Shown here in pieces: positions 53,713-60,648 of a DNA stretch of 64,000 bases (within the stretch, counting starts at the first letter, position 1; every line of letters begins with the position of its first letter). The stretch lies in contig NZ_JADYUM010000013.1 in assembly GCF_021531815.1 (NCBI RefSeq), positions 1 through 64,000 on the forward strand, read 5' to 3'. The position numbers and the translations under genes were made by a program. Origin of the DNA: Pseudoflavonifractor phocaeensis (GTDB taxonomy: Bacteria > Bacillota > Clostridia > Oscillospirales > Oscillospiraceae). The notes below the pieces were generated by a model. That model saw only the letters and a list, made by a program, of their open reading frames with translations, did not search any database and was not told the origin of the DNA.

Positions 53713-55611
53713 ATGAAAATGAAGAAACGGATATGTCTGCCGCTTGCCGTTGTGATGGCGTCAACACTGCTGGCCGGCTGCGGCGGTCAGCAGAACACCG
53801 CCCAGCAGCCTGAACAGGATAAAACCGCCATCTCCATGTATATGTGGGACAGATCTATGTTTAAGGAGCTGACTCCCTGGTTGGAACAGAAGTTCCCCGA
53901 CATTGAGTTTACCTTTATCCAGAGCTACAACACCATGGAATACTACAAGGATCTGCTTGCCCGGGGTGAGGACATACCGGACGTCATCACCTGCCGCCGG
54001 TTCTCTCTGAACGATGCGGCCCCCTTAGCTGAGCATCTGATGGATCTGAGCACATCTGAGGTCGCGGGCACTTTCTACAGCAGTTACCTGGAGGTCAACC
54101 GGGAAAACAACGGTGCCATCCGCTGGCTGCCCATGTGCGCCGAGGTGGACTGCATCATGGCAAACAAGGATCTGTACGACCGGTATAACATCCCGCTGCC
54201 CACCAATTATTCTGAGTTCGTGGCGGCCATCGAAGCCTTCGAGACAGTGGGTATCAAGGGCTTCCAGACCGACTGGACGTATGATTATACCTGTCTGGAG
54301 ACCATGCAGGGCTGTGCCATCCCGGAGCTGATGACCCTGGAAGGCACCCAATGGCGCATGGAGTATGAAAGTGAAAACGCAGGCAATCAGGTGAGTCTGG
54401 ACGATACTGTCTGGCCTCAGGTGTTTGCAAAGTACGAGCAATTCCTAAAGGATGTTCATTTCCAGTCCGGCGACGAGGAACTGAACTTTGGCCCTGTGAT
54501 CCAGCCCTATCTGGCTGGACAGACCGCCATGATTCGCGCCACAGCGGCCATGGCAGAGAGCATCACGGCGGAATACGGTGTCTCAAGCGTCATACTTCCA
54601 TATTTTGGCGAAACATCCCGGGATAACTGGGTACTCACCTACCCCATGTGCCAGTTGGCCGTTTCCAAGCGCGTGGAGGAGGACGAGGCCAAGAAAGAAG
54701 CCATTATGGAGGTCCTTTTGGCGATTTTCAGCGAGGAAGGGCAGAAGCACGTTGCCGCCGGTGCTTCCGTGCTGTCTTATAACAAGGAAGTGAGCATCGC
54801 CCCTGCCCCTTCTCTGCAGTATGTGGAGGACTGCATTGACAGCAACCACCTGTATGTGCGGCTGGCCTCCACCGAAATGTTCGCGATCTCTCAGGATGTG
54901 GCACATAAGATGATGTCGGGCGAGTATGATGCCCAGGGCGCCTATGAGGCGTTCAATGCCCAGATCACGAACTATGTCAATCCGGAAGCGGACGAGGTGT
55001 TGTTCACCCAGGAAAAAGCCTATTCCAATGACTTCGGCGTCCATGGCACCGCCGCCGGTTCCTCCCTGATGAATACTCTGCGGGCGGCCAATGATGAACA
55101 AATCGCCATCAGCTATGCCAGCGTGGTAAGCTCTCCTATTTTTTCCGGGGATTACACCATGCAGCAGATCAAGTGGATCATGACCTACAAGAACGACGTC
55201 TATCGCAGCGAGTACACCGGCACGGAGATCCGCCGGATCATGGACTGGCTGGTGAATGTGAAGGAAGACGGCTCCAACCCCGTCCGGCACCGCAACCAGT
55301 TGCCGATCACCAGCGGCATGGAATACACGGTCACTGAGACGGAGCGGGGCAAGTTCACTCTGGGTGACATCACGGTGAACGGCCAGCCGTTGGAGGATGA
55401 CACCGTATATACGGTGCTGCTGGTGGGTGCGGATACCTATTTGGAGCACCCCACATTCTGCAACTGCCCCATGCCGGAGGATCTGAAAGAGAAGCGCGAG
55501 GACCGGTATGTGGATCATTACACGAGCCATGACTGCATCCGGGATGCCCTGGCGAAAACAAAACAGCTTCTGGAGCCTACGGAGTATGTAACCATTCTCC
55601 AGGGCAAATGA
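53713..55611 (+). CDS. Lipoprotein: extracellular solute-binding domain fused to 5'-nucleotidase C-terminal domain
   Basis: 632 residues. A lipoprotein signal ends in LLAGC with the lipid-modified Cys at 23. Residues about 38-420 resemble family 1 solute-binding proteins of carbohydrate ABC importers (ISMYMWDRSMFKELTPWLEQ, GEDIPDVI, YPMCQLAVSKR). Residues about 440-630 resemble the 5'-nucleotidase C-terminal domain: SSLMNTLRAANDEQIAIS, FSGDYTMQQIKWI, YTGTEIRRIMDWL and VNGQPLEDDTVYTV. The GGGIR substrate motif of true nucleotidases is absent, and the metallophosphatase half is missing. No ABC permease or ATPase is adjacent; a hybrid kinase follows 37 bases later, suggesting a ligand-sensing co-receptor (inference). 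Confidence 0.8.
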   Translation: MKMKKRICLPLAVVMASTLLAGCGGQQNTAQQPEQDKTAISMYMWDRSMFKELTPWLEQKFPDIEFTFIQSYNTMEYYKDLLARGEDIPDVITCRRFSLNDAAPLAEHLMDLSTSEVAGTFYSSYLEVNRENNGAIRWLPMCAEVDCIMANKDLYDRYNIPLPTNYSEFVAAIEAFETVGIKGFQTDWTYDYTCLETMQGCAIPELMTLEGTQWRMEYESENAGNQVSLDDTVWPQVFAKYEQFLKDVHFQSGDEELNFGPVIQPYLAGQTAMIRATAAMAESITAEYGVSSVILPYFGETSRDNWVLTYPMCQLAVSKRVEEDEAKKEAIMEVLLAIFSEEGQKHVAAGASVLSYNKEVSIAPAPSLQYVEDCIDSNHLYVRLASTEMFAISQDVAHKMMSGEYDAQGAYEAFNAQITNYVNPEADEVLFTQEKAYSNDFGVHGTAAGSSLMNTLRAANDEQIAISYASVVSSPIFSGDYTMQQIKWIMTYKNDVYRSEYTGTEIRRIMDWLVNVKEDGSNPVRHRNQLPITSGMEYTVTETERGKFTLGDITVNGQPLEDDTVYTVLLVGADTYLEHPTFCNCPMPEDLKEKREDRYVDHYTSHDCIRDALAKTKQLLEPTEYVTILQGK

Positions 55612-55648
55612 GCAACCGGGCTACGGACGAAAGAAAGGAGGGGGAGCC

Positions 55649-58150
55649 ACGAAAAAGCGAGTGATTGCTTTGCTGCTGACCCTTGCGGTGGCTTCCGGAA
55701 TGATTTGGGCCGGCTTTGCCTATTTTGAGTTTGTCACCCGGACGATTTACGAGGAGAGTACCGCTCACCTTGTGGAAATTTTTAATCAGGCGAATCAGCG
55801 GCTGCACAATCTGGTTTCCTTCAACTGGAGCCGTATGCGAATGTGGGCGCCTTATCTGGAGACTGCGGAAAATGAAGCAGATATTCAGGACTATGTGAAC
55901 CAGGCACAAGCAGAAAGCAATTTCACCGATTTCTATTTTATCTCCCGAAACGGTGAATACCTTACGTTGGAAGGACAGATGGGCTACTTGGACCTGCGGA
56001 ATCAGCTTGCGGATTTGATCCTGAAAAACCAGCCCGTGGTCGCCCGTTCCGTTGTTCCGGATAAACCGGAGATCATGGTGTTTGCCATTCCCACCGCTCA
56101 GGGCAGCTATCGGGGCTTTGACTATGAGGCCATTGCCATTACCTATAACAACTCCGACCTGGTGGAGGCGTTGAAAATCTCAGCCTTCGGTGGGCAGGCC
56201 AGCACCTTTGCGGTCCTGCCCGATGGCCGGGTCGTGGTGGATAACGGCAGCGAGGCTTTGAAGAATACCCACAATTTCTTTGCCCTTCTGGAAGGATCTG
56301 AGAGGCTTTCTGACGTGGAGCTGAACACGCTGCAGGAGGACTTCAAGGCAGGCAATTCCGGCACAATGCTGTTTGATGTCAATGGAAAACCCCATTATTT
56401 GGTGTATGAGTCTGCGAATTTTCAGAACTGGATGGTCCTGGGCGTCGTGCCTGCCGATGTGGTCAATGCCAGTATGAGCAGGCTTCAGTCCACTACCATA
56501 CTCGTGGTGTCGGAAATTGCCATTGCTCTGGCGGTCATGCTTCTGCTGCTGGTGATCCAGCAAAACCGGCAGAAGCTGAGACAGAAGGATCATGAACTGC
56601 TTGCCCGCGACGAGCTGTTCTCCAAACTGTCTATCAATGTGGACGATGTGTTCCTGATGCTGGACGCCCGGAATTTTCGGGTGGATTACGTCAGCCCCAA
56701 CATTGAAAAACTCCTGGGCTTTTCGGAAGCGCAGGTGCGGGAAGAAGTCCATGTGCTGGAGCAGCTTGTCCGCACAAACGAAACTCCCCACGTTCCGGAA
56801 CAGCTTTCAGGCATTCTTCCCGGCGAGCAGATGGAATGGGACCGGGAGTTTATCCACCAGTCAAGCGGCGAGGTACGCTGGTTTCACGTGGTCGCATTCT
56901 GCAGTGACATTCAGGGTGAGAACAAAATCATTTTGGATCTGTCTGACCGTACCGGCGACAAGAAAATCAATCAGGAGCTTGAAGACGCAGTCCGTACTGC
57001 CGAGAACGCAAGCCGCGCAAAGACCACTTTCCTGAATAATATGTCCCACGATATTCGGACACCCATGAACGCCATCATTGGCTATACCAATATCGCGCTG
57101 AAACAGGACCCCGATCCGGAGGTAATGAGCTGTCTCCAGAAGATCAGTAATAGTACGGAGCATCTGCTGACCCTGATCAATGACGTGCTGGATATCAGCC
57201 GCATCGAAAGCGGCAAAATCAAATTTGCCCCTGTTCCCGTCGATATTTCGGCGGTGACAGATACGGCGCTCAGCATCATACATGGCTTTCTGGCCGATCG
57301 GAATATCACATTCCGTACAAGTTTGGAAGTGCCGGAACCCACTTATGTGCTTGCCGATTCCCTTCGCATTCGAGAAGTGCTGTTGAACATTCTCGGCAAC
57401 GCGGTCAAGTTTACGGAGGACGGCGGGAGCATCACCTTTGAAGCCAGCTACCATCTCAGCGGGGATGATCGGCACATCATGATGCGCTATCGGGTTGCAG
57501 ACACCGGCGTGGGCATGAGCAAGGAATACGTAAAGCATATCTTCGATGAGTTTTCTCAGGAAGAAAACGGCGCGCGGACGAACTATAAGGGCACCGGATT
57601 GGGCATGACGATCACAAAGCGATATGTAGATCTGATGGGCGGTACCATGACCGTGGAGAGTAAAAAGGGCGTGGGTTCCACCTTTACCGTGGAGCTTCCC
57701 ATGGAGCTTACCGATGAAAGCAAGGTTACGAAGCAGGATTATTCTGCCGCTAAGACAGACTTGAAGGGCGTGAAGATACTGCTGGCGGAGGATAACGATC
57801 TGAATGCGGAAATCATAATGGTGCAGCTGGAGAAACTGGGAATACAGGTGACCAGAGCTGCCGACGGAAATGAGGTAGTAAAAGTATTCACAGAGAATCC
57901 ACCGGACGCCTTCGACATGATTATTATGGATATTATGATGCCGGAGATGAACGGCTATGAAGCCACAGCAGCCATCCGCAATATACAGGATCGCCCAGAT
58001 GCCCGCAGGATTCCTATCATTGCCATGACCGCCAACGCTTTCGCTGAAGATGTTCAGGCATCTTTAGATGCAGGTATGAACGGGCATCTGTCAAAACCAA
58101 TTGTGATGGAAGAGGTTGTAAAGACCATTGCAAGGCATCTAAACAGTTAG
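55649..58150 (+). CDS. Hybrid sensor histidine kinase with dCache-like sensor, PAS and C-terminal receiver
   Basis: 833 residues if read from ACG 55649, 829 from GTG 55661. The order is: membrane helix (about 5-24), extracytoplasmic sensor with PAS-like folds (about 30-280), second helix (about 285-307), PAS domain (330-450), HisKA with NMSHDIRTPMN (His near 463 counted from GTG), ATPase domain with N-box NILGNAVKF and GTGLGMTI, and a receiver with MDIMMPEMNGYE (Asp near 757). The ribosome binding site AAAGGAGGGGGAG sits 8-10 bases before ACG-AAA-AAG-CGA, which would give the basic cap of a signal anchor; no ATG is present there. GTG 55661 loses the basic residues and is about 19 bases from the site. 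Confidence 0.9.
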   Translation, partial: TKKRVIALLLTLAVASGMIWAGFAYFEFVTRTIYEESTAHLVEIFNQANQRLHNLVSFNWSRMRMWAPYLETAENEADIQDYVNQAQAESNFTDFYFISRNGEYLTLEGQMGYLDLRNQLADLILKNQPVVARSVVPDKPEIMVFAIPTAQGSYRGFDYEAIAITYNNSDLVEALKISAFGGQASTFAVLPDGRVVVDNGSEALKNTHNFFALLEGSERLSDVELNTLQEDFKAGNSGTMLFDVNGKPHYLVYESANFQNWMVLGVVPADVVNASMSRLQSTTILVVSEIAIALAVMLLLLVIQQNRQKLRQKDHELLARDELFSKLSINVDDVFLMLDARNFRVDYVSPNIEKLLGFSEAQVREEVHVLEQLVRTNETPHVPEQLSGILPGEQMEWDREFIHQSSGEVRWFHVVAFCSDIQGENKIILDLSDRTGDKKINQELEDAVRTAENASRAKTTFLNNMSHDIRTPMNAIIGYTNIALKQDPDPEVMSCLQKISNSTEHLLTLINDVLDISRIESGKIKFAPVPVDISAVTDTALSIIHGFLADRNITFRTSLEVPEPTYVLADSLRIREVLLNILGNAVKFTEDGGSITFEASYHLSGDDRHIMMRYRVADTGVGMSKEYVKHIFDEFSQEENGARTNYKGTGLGMTITKRYVDLMGGTMTVESKKGVGSTFTVELPMELTDESKVTKQDYSAAKTDLKGVKILLAEDNDLNAEIIMVQLEKLGIQVTRAADGNEVVKVFTENPPDAFDMIIMDIMMPEMNGYEATAAIRNIQDRPDARRIPIIAMTANAFAEDVQASLDAGMNGHLSKPIVMEEVVKTIARHLNS

Positions 58151-58205
58151 TTTTCAGTGCAAAACAAAAAGCCATGCAGTTCATTGAACTACAAGACTTT
58201 TCGCG

Positions 58206-58300
58206 GTCCGAATGGCGGGATTTGAACCCACGGGACAACGCCGCTTGCGCGGTGCTGTCCCGCTGCGGCGGATCAAACTGCATGAGGCCGTGAGTTCAAA
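58206..58300. repeat. Partial, inverted tRNA-Pro-like remnants
   Basis: GTCCGAATGGCGGGATTTGA (58206-58225, extending to 58233) matches the 3' part of the tRNA-Pro at 58521-58548 over 28 bases with one mismatch and in the same orientation. CATGAGGCCGTGAGTTCAAA at 58281-58300 matches the tRNA sense strand from the anticodon arm to the T-loop with one mismatch, in the opposite orientation. A GC hairpin (GGGACAACGCCGC/GCGGTGCTGTCCC) separates them. Direct tRNA 3'-end copies are typical of integration sites. They are not a functional tRNA, since acceptor and D-arms are missing. Confidence 0.6.
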
Positions 58301-58320
58301 CGGCGAACTGAAATAACAGG

Positions 58321-58354
58321 AAAGGGCCACGCCTTGCGGCGTGACCCTTTTCTT
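58321..58354. terminator. Terminator between the kinase gene and tRNA-Pro
   Basis: AAAGGGCCACGCC/GGCGTGACCCTTT, 13-bp stem with one G-T-type mismatch and a TTGC loop, followed by TTTTC on the plus side and CCTTTCC on the minus side. It may serve both directions. Confidence 0.75.
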
Positions 58355-58477
58355 GTTGGTCGGAGTGACATGAAAGGATCTGAGCTTTCCGGTCACAGCT
58401 CACCAAATCGAAGCCCAACGAAGTGGGTTCGATTTGGAAAGGAGGAGCAACAAAATGAGTGAGAGATGACATTTTTG

Positions 58478-58517
58478 CAAAAAATGTCGTCGCGAACGAT
58501 ATGACGTTCGCGACGAC
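58478..58517 (-). terminator. Terminator of the tRNA-Pro transcript
   Basis: On the minus strand a perfect 13-bp stem GTCGTCGCGAACG/CGTTCGCGACGAC, 4 bases after the tRNA 3' end, is followed by ATTTTTTG. Confidence 0.85.
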
Positions 58518-58521
58518 GTGG

Positions 58522-58594
58522 TCCGAGTGGCGGGATTTGAACCCACGGCCTCATGGACCCGAACCATGCGCGCTACCAACTGCGCTACACCCGG
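58522..58594 (-). tRNA. tRNA-Pro (anticodon CGG)
   Basis: The 73-nt sequence folds into a complete cloverleaf: acceptor CCGGGTG/CACTCGG (one G-T), D-arm GCGC/GCGC with AGTTGGTA loop, anticodon stem CATGG/CCATG with loop TTCGGGT (anticodon CGG at positions 34-36), variable AGGCC, T-stem GTGGG/CCCGC with TTCAAAT loop and discriminator A. CCA is not encoded. A consensus promoter lies just upstream and a terminator just downstream. Truncated copies of its 3' part lie nearby, marking a likely integration spot. Confidence 0.97.
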
Positions 58595-58609
58595 ATAGTC
58601 AGCTTATAT

Positions 58610-58638
58610 ATTATATTTTTAAATCCTCATTCTGTCAA
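58610..58638 (-). promoter_or_regulatory. Consensus SigA promoter of tRNA-Pro
   Basis: On the minus strand TTGACA (58633-58638) and TATAAT (58610-58615) match consensus with a 17-base spacer, 16 bases before the tRNA. Confidence 0.93.
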
Positions 58639-58703
58639 GTGGAATATCACAAAACCCCGGAGAATAAACTGGTTCCATCAAAATAAAGGCGGGGAGGAGC
58701 ACC

Positions 58704-59744
58704 ATGTACAATCAGACGGCGCAGCATCAGAGTTACCGGCGGGACAGCCGCACCGCGCCGGGCCGGTACGGCAGGAGGCGGGATGATGGGACCCGGCGAC
58801 AGGAACGGACCCGTTTGATCCAGCTGCTGGTCTGTTTGGCGCTCTTTCTGGCGGCATTTGTGGGAAAAGGAGCCTTCCCCCGGCGGCTGGAGGAGGCGCG
58901 GTCCTCACTGTTGTCCCTGCTGACCGCGGACACGGATTTCCGGGCGGCCTTTTCCAGAATCGGAGAGTCGCTGGCGGGAGAAGACGCTCTGCTGGGAACG
59001 CTGGGCGACTTCTGCGTGGAGGTTTTTGGGCCAAGCCAGCCCCGGCAGGAAGAACAGGCAGTCACTCCCCAGCCCCAGTTTACCAGCCTGTTGACGGCGG
59101 AGCGCGCCTTTCTCAGCGGGGAGCCTGACATCCAGGACCGCTCCGACCACTATCTGGAGGGGGCCGTGGAGCGGTCCGGGCTTCGGATTTCCGCCGGTAC
59201 GGCCAATGAGGCACAGGCGGAGCCGGAACCCCAGCCGGAAGAGGAACCGGCGGTAGCCGCCGTAGGCGTCGTGCTGCTGAAATCGGACTACAGCGGCCGG
59301 GAGCTCCCGGAGGGCTACACCATGGACCAGCTGTCCCTGGGCGGTCTGGAGACGGTGACGCCGGTACTGGGACACATCAACTCCACCTACGGCTACCGGG
59401 ACCACCCCATCAGCGGCAAGTACCTGTTCCACGGCGGGGTGGACATCGGCGGGCAGACGGGGGAACCAATCCGCGCCTTTGCCGCCGGGACCGTGGAGTA
59501 TGTGGGAGAGAATGACTCCTACGGCCTGTATATCCAGCTGGACCACGGCAATGGGATCAAATCCTTCTACGCCCACTGCCGCTCCCTGTGCGTGAAGAAG
59601 GGGCAGTCCGTGGCTCTGGGGGAGAAGATCGGAGAGGTGGGCTCCTCGGGGGCGGCTACGGGACCCCACCTGCACCTGGAGTTGAAATGCGCGGGGCTCC
59701 ATCTGGACCCCCTCTATTACATCGACAGCCTCAGCAACCAATGA
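58704..59744 (+). CDS. M23 family peptidase, SpoIVFA-like
   Basis: 346 residues. A basic cytoplasmic N-terminus (to about residue 37) is followed by one membrane helix (38-56), a long variable region with Glu/Pro repeats (about 170-190), then an M23/LytM-type peptidase domain (about 215-340) with FHGGVDIGG, YAHC and GPHLHLEL motifs. The zinc ligands of M23 enzymes appear largely present: His in HGGVD, Asp in GGVDIG, and HLH in GPHLHLE. In sporulation SpoIVFA anchors and inhibits the protease SpoIVFB, whose homologue follows with ATGA overlap. The gene pairing and topology support this role. Confidence 0.8.
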   Translation: MYNQTAQHQSYRRDSRTAPGRYGRRRDDGTRRQERTRLIQLLVCLALFLAAFVGKGAFPRRLEEARSSLLSLLTADTDFRAAFSRIGESLAGEDALLGTLGDFCVEVFGPSQPRQEEQAVTPQPQFTSLLTAERAFLSGEPDIQDRSDHYLEGAVERSGLRISAGTANEAQAEPEPQPEEEPAVAAVGVVLLKSDYSGRELPEGYTMDQLSLGGLETVTPVLGHINSTYGYRDHPISGKYLFHGGVDIGGQTGEPIRAFAAGTVEYVGENDSYGLYIQLDHGNGIKSFYAHCRSLCVKKGQSVALGEKIGEVGSSGAATGPHLHLELKCAGLHLDPLYYIDSLSNQ

Positions 59745-60310
59745 AGTGGGGCCGGACAGAGATCACCTGGGGCTTTTGTCTGGCGGCGGCCTGGCTCAAC
59801 TACCTGGACCGGCAGGGGATCTTTCCGCTGGCCCTGGCCGCCTGTGTCCTCCACGAGGTGGGTCACTATGCCGCTATCCGCTGCTTGGGCGGGGATATAA
59901 AGCTGATCCGCCTTACGGCCATCGGGGCGGAGATGGAGCTGGAGGCTCCGCTGGACTACTGCCGGGAGGGAGTGGCGGCCCTGGCCGGACCGGGAGTCAA
60001 CCTGCTGGCGGCCCTGGTCCTCTGCCGCTGGCCCTGGGGGAGGACCTTCTCGGGGCTGAACCTGGCGCTGGGCTGCTTCAACCTCATGCCGGTCAGCGTG
60101 ATGGACGGAGGGCGGGCCATGGCCTGCACCCTGTCCCTCCTGGCCGGACCCGGACTGGCGGAGGCGGTGGGGCGGGTCATGGACCGGGCCGTGACCGCCG
60201 CCATGCTGGTTTGCGGCGCGCTGCTGGCGGGAGCCCGGCAGAATTTTACCATGCTGCTGGTGGCTCTTTGGCTGGCGTCGCACTTTTGCCGGAGAAGAAA
60301 GGAGCGGTAA
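59741..60310 (+). CDS. M50 family intramembrane metalloprotease, SpoIVFB-like
   Basis: 189 residues with about six hydrophobic segments. The zinc motif HEVGH lies near residue 44 (ACVLHEVGHYAAI) and the second metal-binding motif NLMPVSVMDGGR near residue 122 (third ligand Asp). SpoIVFB cleaves pro-sigmaK in the outer forespore membrane during sporulation. ATG 59741 overlaps the SpoIVFA-like stop. The protein is shorter than B. subtilis SpoIVFB (about 288 residues) and lacks its C-terminal CBS domain, as is usual for Clostridia forms. Confidence 0.82.
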   Translation: MKWGRTEITWGFCLAAAWLNYLDRQGIFPLALAACVLHEVGHYAAIRCLGGDIKLIRLTAIGAEMELEAPLDYCREGVAALAGPGVNLLAALVLCRWPWGRTFSGLNLALGCFNLMPVSVMDGGRAMACTLSLLAGPGLAEAVGRVMDRAVTAAMLVCGALLAGARQNFTMLLVALWLASHFCRRRKER

Positions 60311-60355
60311 TTGGAACCGTCAGGGGAGAGCCAACTTATGGGCCGGCCCGCGGTC

Positions 60356-60384
60356 TTGACAACCCTGTGCCCCCGTGCTATTCT
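60356..60384 (+). promoter_or_regulatory. SigA-type promoter of the ABC-F gene
   Basis: TTGACA at 60356-60361 and TATTCT at 60379-60384 with a 17-base spacer. A 265-nt leader follows. Confidence 0.75.
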
Positions 60385-60415
60385 GAGAGCAACAAAAAGA
60401 AACGGAGGCGGGAAG

Positions 60416-60436
60416 ATGCGCAATACCTCTTGCTGA
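60416..60436 (+). CDS. Six-residue leader peptide MRNTSC before the ABC-F gene
   Basis: ATG 60416 with AACGGAGGCGGG upstream opens a six-codon frame (Met-Arg-Asn-Thr-Ser-Cys, stop TGA). The ribosome binding site CGGAGGCGG (60403-60411) is exactly complementary to CCGCCTCCG at 60507-60515, and a long hairpin lies at 60576-60604. This is the layout of ribosome-stalling attenuators that control antibiotic-resistance ABC-F genes. The short length and unambiguous ribosome binding site support translation. Confidence 0.6.
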   Translation: MRNTSC

Positions 60437-60506
60437 TGATACGGTAAACTTGCTCTGGGACGGGACGCCGTCCCGGCTTTGCCGTGCATGCGAGAGGGAT
60501 ACGCGT

Positions 60507-60604
60507 CCGCCTCCGGTGATATTTTGGGAAGATGACGCCCTGCTTTGGATGCGGGGATAGGTCTGTCCCTCTGTCCGCCGCGGGAGGATCATCCTCTCGC
60601 GGCG
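60507..60604 (+). promoter_or_regulatory. Attenuator region of the ABC-F leader
   Basis: CCGCCTCCG at 60507-60515 can pair with the leader-peptide ribosome binding site. CGCCGCGGGAGGAT/ATCCTCTCGCGGCG (60576-60604) forms a 12-14 bp hairpin, followed by CTTTGCGTT, a weak terminator. A third hairpin GGGACG/CGTCCC lies at 60459-60476. Alternative pairings are likely, with ribosome stalling deciding between them (inference). Confidence 0.5.
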
Positions 60605-60648
60605 CTTTGCGTTCCGGCAAAAGCATGACGAAACAGGGGGGCACAGAC

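Noticed and set aside
58206-58300. Second functional tRNA
   Set aside because: Only the T-arm and acceptor 3' strand are recognisable and the rest is replaced by a GC hairpin. It is a remnant.
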